From NCBI GenBank assembly GCA_964440345.1, contig CAYTSA010000041.1:1-30531 (forward strand): a stretch of DNA of 30,531 bases, written 5' to 3'. Positions within the stretch are counted from its first letter, which is position 1, and the number at the start of each line of letters is the position of its first letter. Shown here piece after piece: positions 14,108 to 22,288 of the stretch. This stretch comes from CAYTSA01 sp964440345 (GTDB lineage Bacteria; Desulfobacterota; Desulfovibrionia; Desulfovibrionales; Desulfovibrionaceae). Below the pieces are notes generated by a model. The model was given only the letters and a program-made list of their open reading frames with translations. It was not told where the DNA came from and searched no databases. A program made the translations under genes and the position numbers.

Positions 14108-15741
14108 GCGCGTCGCCAGTTGATATCGTGTGCTACAACGGCAAAGTGCTGACCATGGACGAGGCGGCGCCCACAGCCACAGCCGTGGCCATAGCTGGCG
14201 GCTGCATCGTCGCCGTGGGCGGCGATACGGATATCCGGCTGCTGGCCGGTTCCCGCACCCGGCAGGTGGACATGCAGGGCTGCACGCTGCTGCCCGGTTT
14301 TTTCGACTCTCACTTTCACTTTTACCAATGGTCAGTGGGCCGGACCCAGATGAACCTTTCCCCGGCCCAGGACTTTGCCGGCTGCATGGACATGATATCC
14401 CGAGCGGCTGCACAACTATCGCCGGGCCAATGGCTGCACGGCGCTGGTTTTAACGAGACTGACTGGACGGGCGGGCACGAGCCGCGCATGCCCACACGCA
14501 AGGACCTGGATGCGGTCGCGCCGGAGAACCCGGCGCTCATCTACCGTTGCGACCTGCACCTGGCTGTGGCCAACAGCAAAGCCCTGGAGCAGGCCCGGGT
14601 AGGACCGCAGACCCCGGACCCGGAAGACGGCTCCATAGAGCGCGATGCATCCGGCGCGCCCACAGGCGTGCTGCGCGAAGGGGCCATTACCCTGGTCCGC
14701 GACGCCGCCCCCGAGCCCACGGACGCAGAGCTGGAGCGAATCATGGAGACCGGCGTGGCCGAGCTGCAGCGCATGGGCGTAACCGCGGTGCACGATGTGC
14801 GGCTGGCCGGAGCTGTGGCCGAATCCGCCCGGACCTTGCGCGTGTGGCAGCGGTTACGGCGCAAGAACGCGCTGGGCCTGCGCTGCTGGGCGGCTGCGCC
14901 GGCGGAAAGCCTGCAGGAAGCGGTGACGCTGGGCTTGCAGTCTGGCCTGGGCGACGGCCGCTTGCGGCTGGGCTGCGTGAAGTTTTTTTTCGACGGCGGC
15001 ATGGGCGCCCGCACAGCCTGGATGTTGGAGCCCTTTCGCGACACCGGGGAAGCCGGGGTTTGCCTCTACCGGCCGGACAGGCTGGCCATGGACGTGCGCA
15101 CCGCCCACGCCAACGGCCTGGCGGTGATGATCCACTGTATTGGCGACCGGGCCGTGAGAGAGGTGACGGACATGTTCGAGCGGCTGTACGCCGACGCTGA
15201 CCTGCAGCGGGAGCGCCTAGCCATGCCCCACCGCATAGAACACGCCCAGGCCGCCCGCCCGGAAGACTTGCAGCGGCTGGGCAGGCTGCCCGTGGCCGTG
15301 AGCGCGCAGCCCACGAACATGATTTTGGACATCAATATGATTGAACACTGCGCCCCGGACCAGGCCCATTTTACCTACCCCTTCAGAAATATGCTGGACA
15401 ACGGGGTGGAGCTGATGTTCAGCTCCGACGCGCCGGTGTGCGATCCCAACCCATTGCTGGGCGTGCAGGCGGCAGTGACCCGGGCCCGGCTGGACGGGAC
15501 CCCTCAAGGCGGCTGGCGGCCTGAACACAAGGTCTCGCTGCACGAGGCGCTGCTGGCCTATACCCTGACCCCGGCCCGTATGCACGGCGCTGGGGACATC
15601 CTGGGGTCCGTAAGCCCGGGCAAGCTGGCTGACCTGGTGCTCCTGAACGGGGACCTGGAGCGCTGCAACCCCGGGGACATAGCCAAACTTGCGCCGGCGG
15701 CGACCATTTTTGACGGGGAGATTGTTTTTGAAAAACTGTAA
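14104..15741 (+). CDS. Amidohydrolase, YtcJ-like
   Basis: A 545-aa metal-dependent amidohydrolase of the YtcJ/N-substituted formamide deformylase-like branch. It has a composite beta-sandwich N-terminus (CYNGKVLTMDE), the metal motif DSHFHF (His70, His72), KFFFDGG (Lys293), His344 in IHCIGDR, His380 in RIEHAQ and the catalytic Asp442 in SSDAPV. The C-terminal GSVSPGKLADLVLLNGD closes the sandwich domain. It should hydrolyse an amide, formamide or cyclic amide bond in the cytoplasm; no signal peptide is seen. Its start overlaps the racemase stop by 4 bases, so the two are translationally coupled. The substrate cannot be read from the sequence. Confidence 0.9.
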   Translation: MSASPVDIVCYNGKVLTMDEAAPTATAVAIAGGCIVAVGGDTDIRLLAGSRTRQVDMQGCTLLPGFFDSHFHFYQWSVGRTQMNLSPAQDFAGCMDMISRAAAQLSPGQWLHGAGFNETDWTGGHEPRMPTRKDLDAVAPENPALIYRCDLHLAVANSKALEQARVGPQTPDPEDGSIERDASGAPTGVLREGAITLVRDAAPEPTDAELERIMETGVAELQRMGVTAVHDVRLAGAVAESARTLRVWQRLRRKNALGLRCWAAAPAESLQEAVTLGLQSGLGDGRLRLGCVKFFFDGGMGARTAWMLEPFRDTGEAGVCLYRPDRLAMDVRTAHANGLAVMIHCIGDRAVREVTDMFERLYADADLQRERLAMPHRIEHAQAARPEDLQRLGRLPVAVSAQPTNMILDINMIEHCAPDQAHFTYPFRNMLDNGVELMFSSDAPVCDPNPLLGVQAAVTRARLDGTPQGGWRPEHKVSLHEALLAYTLTPARMHGAGDILGSVSPGKLADLVLLNGDLERCNPGDIAKLAPAATIFDGEIVFEKL

Positions 15742-15785
15742 TGTTGTGACACACCCATAGCAGCACGCGCAACGGAGGAAGACGC

Positions 15786-17129
15786 ATGCACCTGACGCCA
15801 ACCACTTCGCACCTGTACTACCAGTCCAGCGTGATCAAGCCCTTTGTAGACAAGGCAAAGGGCGTGTATATCTGGGACTCCAGCGGCAAGCGCTATCTGG
15901 ACGGCTGCTCCGGAGCCATGATCTGTAACATAGGCCACGGCGACGAGCGGATAACCGACGCCATGAACACCCAAGCCTCCCGGGTGGCTTTTTCCTATCG
16001 CACCCAGTTCGAGAACGAGCCGGCCCACCGGCTGGCAGAGCGGTTGGCCAACCTGTCGGCCGAGCACCTGAGCCAGGTTTTTTATGTCTCCGGCGGCTCC
16101 GAAGCTGTGGAGTCGGCCATGAAGCTCTGTTTGCAGTACCACTACGTCAACGGCCAGCCCCGGTCCCTGTTCGTCTCCCGCAAGCCTAGCTACCACGGCG
16201 CCACCCTGGGCGCGCTTTCGCTCACAGCCTATGCCCCCCTGGAAATACCGTTTCAGTCTGTGCTCAACCGCTTTCCCAAAATACCAGCGCCGTACTGCTA
16301 CCGCTGCGAATACGGGCTGGAGTATCCCAGCTGCGGCTTGACCTGCGCCTGGGCGCTGGAGCGCTGCATACAAGACCACGGTCCGCAAAACATCGCCGCC
16401 TTTGTGGCCGAACCGGTCACGGGCGCGTCCATCGGCGCATTGCCCCCGCCGGAGGGCTATTTCGACGTCATCCAGTCCATTTGCAAGCGCTACAACGTGC
16501 TGCTCGTTCTGGACGAGGTGATGACTGGCTATGGCCGCACCGGGACTTTTTTCGGCTACGAGCACTGGGACGTGGAGGCAGACGTCATTGCCCTGTCCAA
16601 GGGCATGGCGTCCGGCTATTTTCCCCTGGGCGGCACGGTGTGCCGGCCGGAACTGGTGGAAAAGGTGCTCGCCACTGGCGGTTTTCAGCATGGGCACACC
16701 TACGCCGGCAACCCGCTGGCCTGCGCGGTGGGCATGGCCGTGCTGGACGTTATGGAAGAGGACAAGCTGTGCGAAAACGTCCAGAAACTGGAGCCTTATC
16801 TGGGCGCAAAGCTGCGCTGGCTGGGCGAGAAACACCAGGTTGTGGGCCAGGTGCGGGGCAAGGGATTCCTCTGGGCTCTGGAACTGGTCCGGGACCAGGA
16901 AACCCGCGAGCCATTTGACCCGGTGCTCAACGCCTGCCTGGCCTTGACCGAGGAAGCGTTCTACAATGGTTTGCTGGTCTACCCCCGGCGCTGCATCAAC
17001 GGCTCCCGGGGCGACCACATACTTGTGGCCCCGCCGCTAATCACCGCCAAAGAGCAGATCGACGAAATCATTGACATGCTGGACGCGGCCCTGCAACGGG
17101 CCAACGACCGGCTGCTGGGCGCATACTGA
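15786..17129 (+). CDS. Class III pyridoxal-phosphate aminotransferase
   Basis: A 447-aa fold-type I aminotransferase. The PLP phosphate loop is SGGSEAVESAMKL, the cofactor Asp is D243 in LVLDEVMTGYGRTG, and the Schiff-base lysine is K272 in ALSKGMASGYFPLGG. The Cys-rich PYCYRCEYGLEYPSCGLTCA insert at about 160-180 marks a subgroup usually labelled only as an aspartate aminotransferase-family protein. Class III enzymes typically act on omega- or beta-amino groups, with pyruvate or 2-oxoglutarate as acceptor. In this operon it probably produces a beta-keto acid for the CoA-transferase encoded immediately downstream; its stop and the next start share a base (TGATG). GAGGAAG precedes ATG 15786. 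Confidence 0.92.
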   Translation: MHLTPTTSHLYYQSSVIKPFVDKAKGVYIWDSSGKRYLDGCSGAMICNIGHGDERITDAMNTQASRVAFSYRTQFENEPAHRLAERLANLSAEHLSQVFYVSGGSEAVESAMKLCLQYHYVNGQPRSLFVSRKPSYHGATLGALSLTAYAPLEIPFQSVLNRFPKIPAPYCYRCEYGLEYPSCGLTCAWALERCIQDHGPQNIAAFVAEPVTGASIGALPPPEGYFDVIQSICKRYNVLLVLDEVMTGYGRTGTFFGYEHWDVEADVIALSKGMASGYFPLGGTVCRPELVEKVLATGGFQHGHTYAGNPLACAVGMAVLDVMEEDKLCENVQKLEPYLGAKLRWLGEKHQVVGQVRGKGFLWALELVRDQETREPFDPVLNACLALTEEAFYNGLLVYPRRCINGSRGDHILVAPPLITAKEQIDEIIDMLDAALQRANDRLLGAY

Positions 17130-17827
17130 TGCTTGATAAAGTAACAGACATGGATACGGCCCTCCGGCTCGTTCAGCCAGGCGCGTCGGTGATGCTGGGC
17201 GGCTTTGGCCTGCCGGGGACGCCGGTGAGCCTTATCCACAAGCTGGCGGAGCTGGGCACAAACGGGCTGACGGTCATCAAGAACGAAGCCAACGAACCGG
17301 GCATGGGCGTTTCCCTGCTGCTGGAGTCCGGCCAGGCGAAGAAGATAATCCTTTCGCACCTGGGCCTGAACACCAGGGCCATTGAGATGCTCAACGCCGG
17401 GGAGCTGGAGGTGGAGTTCTATCCCCAGGGCATACTGGCCGAGAAGATTCGCTGCGCCGGGGCCGGGCTGTACGGCTTTGTGACCGACATAGGCAAAGAA
17501 ACCGTGCTGGCCAAGGACAAGCAGCGTATTACCATGGACGGCAAGGAGCTTATCCTGGAGCCGGCTCTGAAGGCGGACGCAGCCCTCATCCACGCGGCAA
17601 AGGCGGATACAATGGGCAATCTGGTCTATACCAAGACCGCGCAGAACTTCAACCCGCTCATGGCCATGGCCGCGGACCTGGTCATAGCCGAGGCGGCCGA
17701 GGTGGTGGCGCCCGGCCAGCTGGACCCGGACTGCATCCACACCCCTGCGGCGTTTGTAGACCACGTGGTGGACTTGGGCGGGCTGGGCGAAAACTACGAC
17801 GTGCTGGAGCATCATGTCCAACATTGA
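17129..17827 (+). CDS. 3-oxoacid CoA-transferase, subunit A (AtoD/ScoA-like)
   Basis: A 232-aa alpha subunit of a family I CoA-transferase. It has the GGFGLPGTPVSLIHKLAE segment near the N-terminus and the family pattern NAGELEVEFYPQGILAEKIRCAGAGLYGF. Length and domain match AtoD/PcaI/ScoA subunits. It starts within the aminotransferase stop codon and its end overlaps the B subunit start by 14 bases, so the two subunits are made together. Which beta-keto acid it activates (acetoacetate, beta-ketoadipate or a longer or amino-substituted one) is not resolved by sequence. Confidence 0.93.
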   Translation: MLDKVTDMDTALRLVQPGASVMLGGFGLPGTPVSLIHKLAELGTNGLTVIKNEANEPGMGVSLLLESGQAKKIILSHLGLNTRAIEMLNAGELEVEFYPQGILAEKIRCAGAGLYGFVTDIGKETVLAKDKQRITMDGKELILEPALKADAALIHAAKADTMGNLVYTKTAQNFNPLMAMAADLVIAEAAEVVAPGQLDPDCIHTPAAFVDHVVDLGGLGENYDVLEHHVQH

Positions 17828-18497
17828 TACGAGCGTTCTTAGTGGAAAGCACAAGATAGCCGCACGCGCAGCCAGGGAGATTCAGCCCGGACAGGTGATA
17901 AACCTTGGCATAGGCATACCAACCCTGATGCTGCAGTACTTGCCGGGGGATTTTCCGGCGCCGGTGCATTCCGAAAACGGGGTGCTGGGCATGGGCCGGG
18001 CCTGCGCCCGGGATGAGGCGGACAGGATGTTAATCGACGCGGGCGGGACCTACATCCACACCCGCGAAGGCGTCAGTTTTTTTGACAGCGCCGTTTCTTT
18101 CGCCATCATCCGTCGGGGCCGGCTGGACGTAGCCTTTCTGGGCACGCTGGAAGTGGCCGAAAACGGGGACCTGGCCAACTGGATAGTACCCGGCAAGACC
18201 ACGCCCGGCGTGGGCGGGGGCATGGAGCTGGCCCAAAAAGCCCGCAAAGTGATCGTGACCACCACCCACGAGAACCGCAAGGGCGCGCCCAAGCTGCTGC
18301 CGCGCTGCACCTTGCCGCTCACAGCGCCGGCCTGCGTCGATGTAGTGGTGACGGAACTGGCCGTCATCGACGTGACCGAGCAGGGCTTTGCGCTGCGGGA
18401 ACTGGCCGAGGGCGCGGACCTGCAGGACGTGCAGAACAAGACCGGAGCCGAGTTGCACGTTCCGTACGGAGCAGAAGAACGCATCCCCAGATTTTAA
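17814..18497 (+). CDS. 3-oxoacid CoA-transferase, subunit B (AtoA/ScoB-like)
   Basis: A 227-aa beta subunit. It begins with the VINLGIGIPTLM loop and carries the catalytic glutamate Glu54 in HSENGVLGMG, which forms the acyl-glutamyl anhydride and CoA-thioester intermediates. GGVGGGMELA-type and VTELAVIDV segments follow as in AtoA/PcaJ. It overlaps the A-subunit gene and precedes the deacylase gene by 12 nt. Together with subunit A it should transfer CoA from acetyl-CoA or succinyl-CoA to the keto acid made by the aminotransferase. Confidence 0.94.
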   Translation: MSNIDTSVLSGKHKIAARAAREIQPGQVINLGIGIPTLMLQYLPGDFPAPVHSENGVLGMGRACARDEADRMLIDAGGTYIHTREGVSFFDSAVSFAIIRRGRLDVAFLGTLEVAENGDLANWIVPGKTTPGVGGGMELAQKARKVIVTTTHENRKGAPKLLPRCTLPLTAPACVDVVVTELAVIDVTEQGFALRELAEGADLQDVQNKTGAELHVPYGAEERIPRF

Positions 18498-18509
18498 AGG
18501 AAGCTGGCC

Positions 18510-19787
18510 ATGAATGCACAAGAGCAGAAAGTCCTGGCCGCGGTGGATCGTCTGGCGGACCAGATAGTTGATTTCACTGCCCGGCTGACGGCCGAGCCTT
18601 CCACCCTGGGCAACGAGCAGTCGGCCGTGTTGGCCATGGAGGAAGAGCTGGTCCGCATAGGGCTGGCGCCTGTGCGCATTCCCATAGACCCGGCCCGGCT
18701 GGAGCAGCACCCGGGCTTTGCGCCCGTAACCTGGGAGTACAAGACCGGGGACGGCCGCTATAACCTGGCCGCCGTGCGCGAGGCGGCGGGACCGGGCGGC
18801 GGCAGCTGCCTTTTTAACGGGCATCTGGACGTGGTCAGTCACAAGCCGCTGGATTATTGGGAGACCGACCCTTTTGAGCCGGTCATCCGCGACGGCTGGA
18901 TGCACGGCCGCGGCGCCGGAGACATGAAAGCCGGCGTGGCCGCCATGACTTACGCATTGCATGCTGTGGAGCAGGCAGGTTTTGGTCTGCGCGGCGACGT
19001 GACCGTGGAGACGGTGCTGGAGGAGGAGTGCTGCGGCAACGGCGCTTTGGCCTGTCTGGACGCTGGCTACGACGCGGACGCGGTGCTCATTCCGGAGCCT
19101 TTCGGCCCTGCTATTCTGACCGACCAGGTCGGCGTCATGTGGTTCAAGGTTTCGCTGCAGGGCCGGCCCAGCCACGTGCTCGCCGCTGGCGCCGGGGCCA
19201 ACGCCATAGAAAAATGTTTTCCGCTTATCCAGGCGCTCAAGCAGCTGGAAGCAGAGATGAACGAGGAACCTCGCCCGGAGCGCTACGCCGGTCTGCAGCA
19301 TCCGTTGAACCTGAATGTTGGGATCATTGAGGGCGGGGACTGGCCCTCCACCGTGCCAGCCTTTGCCTCCTTCCACGGCCGGTTGTCCTTTTTCCCGGGT
19401 GAACCGTATGACAAAGCGCGGCAGCGAGTCGCAGACGCCATAGCCGCGGCCGCCTGGGAAGACCCCTGGCTGCGCGACAACGCGCCCCGGGTGGAGTTCT
19501 ATGGCTTCCGGTCAGAAGGGCACAGCCTGGACCGGTCGTTGCCCATGGTTGGCGAACTGGCCGGCTGCCAGCGGGACTTGGCCGGCGCCGGCCCGGACTG
19601 GTATGTGGCCGCCTGCACCACGGACCTGCGGGCCTTCACCTCCTTTGGCCGGGGCCAGGCCACGTGTTTTGGCCCTGTGGCTGAGAATATTCACGCCGCC
19701 AACGAACGTGTGCACATCGAATCCATCATCCATACCGCCAGGGTCTATGCCCTGTTTTTGTGCCGTTGGTGCTGTTTGGTGGAGTAG
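18510..19787 (+). CDS. M20-family deacylase (ArgE/DapE type)
   Basis: A 425-aa zinc aminoacylase-like hydrolase. Metal and catalytic residues are visible: His105 and Asp107 in NGHLDVVS, the bridging Asp138 in GRGAGDMKAG, the general base in the Glu171-173 run (VLEEE), GRPSHV at the start of the dimerisation lid, and a late ENIHAANE histidine. There is no signal peptide, so it is cytoplasmic. ArgE/DapE-type enzymes remove N-acetyl or N-succinyl groups from amino acids. Its place between the CoA-transferase and thiolase suggests that the substrate or a pathway intermediate is N-acylated. AAGGAAG precedes ATG 18510. Confidence 0.92.
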   Translation: MNAQEQKVLAAVDRLADQIVDFTARLTAEPSTLGNEQSAVLAMEEELVRIGLAPVRIPIDPARLEQHPGFAPVTWEYKTGDGRYNLAAVREAAGPGGGSCLFNGHLDVVSHKPLDYWETDPFEPVIRDGWMHGRGAGDMKAGVAAMTYALHAVEQAGFGLRGDVTVETVLEEECCGNGALACLDAGYDADAVLIPEPFGPAILTDQVGVMWFKVSLQGRPSHVLAAGAGANAIEKCFPLIQALKQLEAEMNEEPRPERYAGLQHPLNLNVGIIEGGDWPSTVPAFASFHGRLSFFPGEPYDKARQRVADAIAAAAWEDPWLRDNAPRVEFYGFRSEGHSLDRSLPMVGELAGCQRDLAGAGPDWYVAACTTDLRAFTSFGRGQATCFGPVAENIHAANERVHIESIIHTARVYALFLCRWCCLVE

Positions 19788-19839
19788 TTGTAACATCTTG
19801 TGAAAAAGACTTTTTAACGTTTAGGTAAGGAGAGCCCCT

Positions 19840-21039
19840 ATGCGCGACGTCGTCATCGCCGGATACTTACGCACGCCAAATTCACGGTCCAAACCCAAGG
19901 ACCCGGAAAAGGACTGGTTTTACCAGCTGCGGGCCGACGACATGCTTGCCCGGGTGCTGCGCGAGCTTATAGCCCGTACTCCCTTTCCCGCGGACAAGGT
20001 AGAGGACTGCGTCATCGGCTGCGCCCTGGGCGTGAACGAACAGTGGACGTATGGCGGCCGAACACCGGTTTTTCTGGCCGGCCTGCCCGAGACCGTGGCC
20101 GCCAAGTTTGTGGACATGCAGTGCGGCTCGTCCATGGCGGCGCTGCACACTGGTTTTTTGGAGATCGCCGCCGGCGCTGCGGACGCGGTGCTGGTCTGCG
20201 GCATGGAGCACATGACCCGCATTCCCATTGGCCCAAAACTGTACAATTCCGGCTGGGCGGACATGAACAAGCGTCTGTGGGAGGAGCCTCAGCTGCAGCA
20301 CTGGGACATGGACACGGTGATGAACATGGGCCTGACCGCCGAGAAGCTGTCCCAGGAATCGTCTGTGACCCGCGAAGAAATGGACGCGCTGGGGGTGCGC
20401 TCCCACCAACGGGCTGCAGCAGCGCTGGAACAAGGTTTTTTTCATGGAGAGCTGCTGCCCATTGACGCGCCCCAGGCAGATGGGACAGTGATGACCGTGG
20501 ACCGGGACCAGTGCATTCGGCCGGACGCCAACATGGAGTCCATGGCCGGGCTGAAGCCGGCCTTCAATGAGGACGGGAGCATCACCGCGGGCAACGCCTC
20601 GCCGCTGAACGCCGGGGCTTCGGCCATGCTGCTGCTTTCTGCGGACGCAGCCAGGGAGCATGGCGTTACGCCCATGGCGTCGGTGCGGTCCATAGGCTTT
20701 GCCGGGGTGGACCCGGCTGTGATGGGCCGCGGGCCTGTGCCCGCAGCACAACGCGCTCTGCGCATGGCCGGGGTGTCCGCGGCGGACATAGACTACTGGG
20801 AGATCAACGAGGCTTTTGCTGTAGTGGTGCTGCACATGGCCAAGGAAATGGGGCTAGACCTGGACCGGGTGAACGTGATGGGCGGAGCGCTGGCCCTGGG
20901 CCACGCCATGGGCGCCACTGGCGTGCGCCTGGCCGGCACGTTGGCCCGCATTCTGGAAGGCAAGGGCGGCCGGTTGGGCTGCGCCGCGGCCTGCGTAGGC
21001 GGCGGCCAGGGCGTGGCCGCAGTTATAGAGCGAGGATAA
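19840..21039 (+). CDS. Thiolase (acetyl-CoA acetyltransferase family)
   Basis: A 399-aa degradative or biosynthetic thiolase with all catalytic features: nucleophile Cys95 in MQCGSSMAAL, NEAF, His355 in ALGHAMGATG, and the proton-relay Cys385 in CAACVGGGQG. The N-terminus RDVVIAGYLRTPNSRSKPKDPEKDW is longer in charge than standard AtoB and suggests a distinct subgroup. It is the last gene of the operon and should cleave the beta-ketoacyl-CoA from the CoA-transferase to acetyl-CoA plus a shorter acyl-CoA. TAAGGAG precedes ATG 19840. Only 40 bases separate it from the convergent GGDEF gene, and no clear terminator is visible between them. Confidence 0.94.
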   Translation: MRDVVIAGYLRTPNSRSKPKDPEKDWFYQLRADDMLARVLRELIARTPFPADKVEDCVIGCALGVNEQWTYGGRTPVFLAGLPETVAAKFVDMQCGSSMAALHTGFLEIAAGAADAVLVCGMEHMTRIPIGPKLYNSGWADMNKRLWEEPQLQHWDMDTVMNMGLTAEKLSQESSVTREEMDALGVRSHQRAAAALEQGFFHGELLPIDAPQADGTVMTVDRDQCIRPDANMESMAGLKPAFNEDGSITAGNASPLNAGASAMLLLSADAAREHGVTPMASVRSIGFAGVDPAVMGRGPVPAAQRALRMAGVSAADIDYWEINEAFAVVVLHMAKEMGLDLDRVNVMGGALALGHAMGATGVRLAGTLARILEGKGGRLGCAAACVGGGQGVAAVIERG

Positions 21040-21079
21040 CAGCCTGTGAAAAAGGATTGTATCAACACTTAGAAAAGGC

Positions 21080-21850
21080 TCAGGCTTCGCCAAGTACGTT
21101 TTCATCCGTGCTGACGCGGTTTCTGCCCTGGTATTTGGCTTGGTAGAGTTGCAGGTCCGCTACGCGGAGGAGTTCTTTCTCGTGAATGTCGGCGGCTACG
21201 CGGGCGGCTGCCACGCCCAGGCTTATGGTGACCGGCTTGTCGCTGTCCTTGTAGGCCGGCAGGGCCAGCTCCAGAACGTTGCGGCGCATGGTTTCGGCTA
21301 CTTCTGTTGCGCCGGCCAAGTCTGTTTCCGGCAGGATGCAGGCGAATTCCTCGCCGCCATAGCGGGCCAGCAGGTCAGAGGGCCGACGGGCTGCGCCGGT
21401 CAAGGCCTGCGCAACTTGTATGAGACACTCGTCGCCTCTGATGTGGCCAAATGAATCGTTGTAGTCCTTGAAGTGGTCAATGTCGGCCATGACCAGGCAA
21501 ATAAAGTCTCCTGACCGACGGGCTCGTTTCCATTCCGAGGAAAGGTGCATGTCAAAGTGCCGGCGGTTGGCTATCTTTGTCAGATCGTCCGTCAGGTACA
21601 GAGTCTCCAGCTGCCGCAAATACTGCTGGTTCTGTTCACTGATCCGGCGCAATTCTTCCTGGGTTTTGTCACTCAGGCGGATGAGCTTGGCGGTCTGGTT
21701 GTACAGCTTGTCGTAAGCTTCGTACAGTTCGCCCAGGGCTGCGCGCAATTCTCCAGCTTCCAGGCGCTCTTGCTCCAGAATTTTGGCTGCTTTGAGTTTG
21801 GCTTTTTCTTCGCGCGTGAATAATCGCGACTGATGGTGCGGAATAGCCAT
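21080..21850 (-). CDS. GGDEF diguanylate cyclase (SiaD-like position)
   Basis: A 256-aa cytoplasmic protein. The first 80 residues are highly charged and helical (probable coiled coil), followed by a GGDEF domain. The active-site motif is GGEEF (165-169), the product-inhibition I-site R-x2-D lies at 156-159 exactly five residues upstream, and the DIDHFKDYND metal/substrate segment is intact, so c-di-GMP synthesis with feedback inhibition is expected. I use ATG 21850 behind a GGGGG ribosome site rather than the adjoining TTG. It is third in a minus-strand operon after phosphatase and SiaC-like genes, matching SiaD of the Pseudomonas siaABCD cluster, where SiaC activates the cyclase through an N-terminal coiled coil. 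Confidence 0.92.
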   Translation of the reverse strand: MAIPHHQSRLFTREEKAKLKAAKILEQERLEAGELRAALGELYEAYDKLYNQTAKLIRLSDKTQEELRRISEQNQQYLRQLETLYLTDDLTKIANRRHFDMHLSSEWKRARRSGDFICLVMADIDHFKDYNDSFGHIRGDECLIQVAQALTGAARRPSDLLARYGGEEFACILPETDLAGATEVAETMRRNVLELALPAYKDSDKPVTISLGVAAARVAADIHEKELLRVADLQLYQAKYQGRNRVSTDENVLGEA

Positions 21851-21880
21851 CAATTCCCCCCGGGATAGGCTGCAGGCGGA

Positions 21881-22264
21881 TTACTCAGAAAATCTTACCA
21901 GGTTGAACGTCAGGTGCTGCATGTCTTCACTGAACTCCTCGCCGTATTCTTCACCAATATCGTTGTCTTCATGAAAACGCCAGTTGACAGTAATGTCCAT
22001 GCCCTTGCCTGCCGCCTGGTCCAGCATGTCGAAGATGTCCAGCAAGGCTTTGGAGCTGCTGCTGTTGAAGTAGTTCATGGTTACGTCCACAGAAAGCGGA
22101 GAGGGCTGGTCCTGAAGCCTTTTTTGCAGCCATGCGAAAATGGGCTCGTAAAACTGGGCGGCGTTTTCAGGGTAGGATTCGCCCTCAAACCGCAGCCTGC
22201 GGGCATCCGGTTCGTAGACGATGGCCGGGGTGTGCCTTGTAGGTCCAATGTTCAACGTTTCCAT
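21881..22264 (-). CDS. SiaC-family regulatory phosphoprotein (DUF1987)
   Basis: A 127-aa acidic protein with the DUF1987/SiaC pattern: a TPAIVYEPDARRLRFEGESYPENAAQFYEPIFAWL entry (residues 12-46), VDVTMNYFNSSSSKALLDIFDML (about 59-81) and the C-terminal WRFHEDNDIGEEYGEEF acidic segment. In Pseudomonas SiaC the equivalent YFNTSS segment carries the phosphorylated Thr68; here residue 68 is Ser. AGGAGA precedes ATG 22264. It lies 24 nt after the phosphatase gene and 30 nt before the cyclase gene. It most likely links dephosphorylation by the phosphatase to control of the cyclase. Confidence 0.88.
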   Translation of the reverse strand: METLNIGPTRHTPAIVYEPDARRLRFEGESYPENAAQFYEPIFAWLQKRLQDQPSPLSVDVTMNYFNSSSSKALLDIFDMLDQAAGKGMDITVNWRFHEDNDIGEEYGEEFSEDMQHLTFNLVRFSE

Positions 22265-22288
22265 GGTGTCGTCTCCTGAAATGCTGTC

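Noticed and set aside
15558..17018. 486-aa minus-strand frame opposite the aminotransferase gene
   Set aside because: Shadow of a GC-rich gene with no recognisable domain; the aminotransferase has intact PLP residues.
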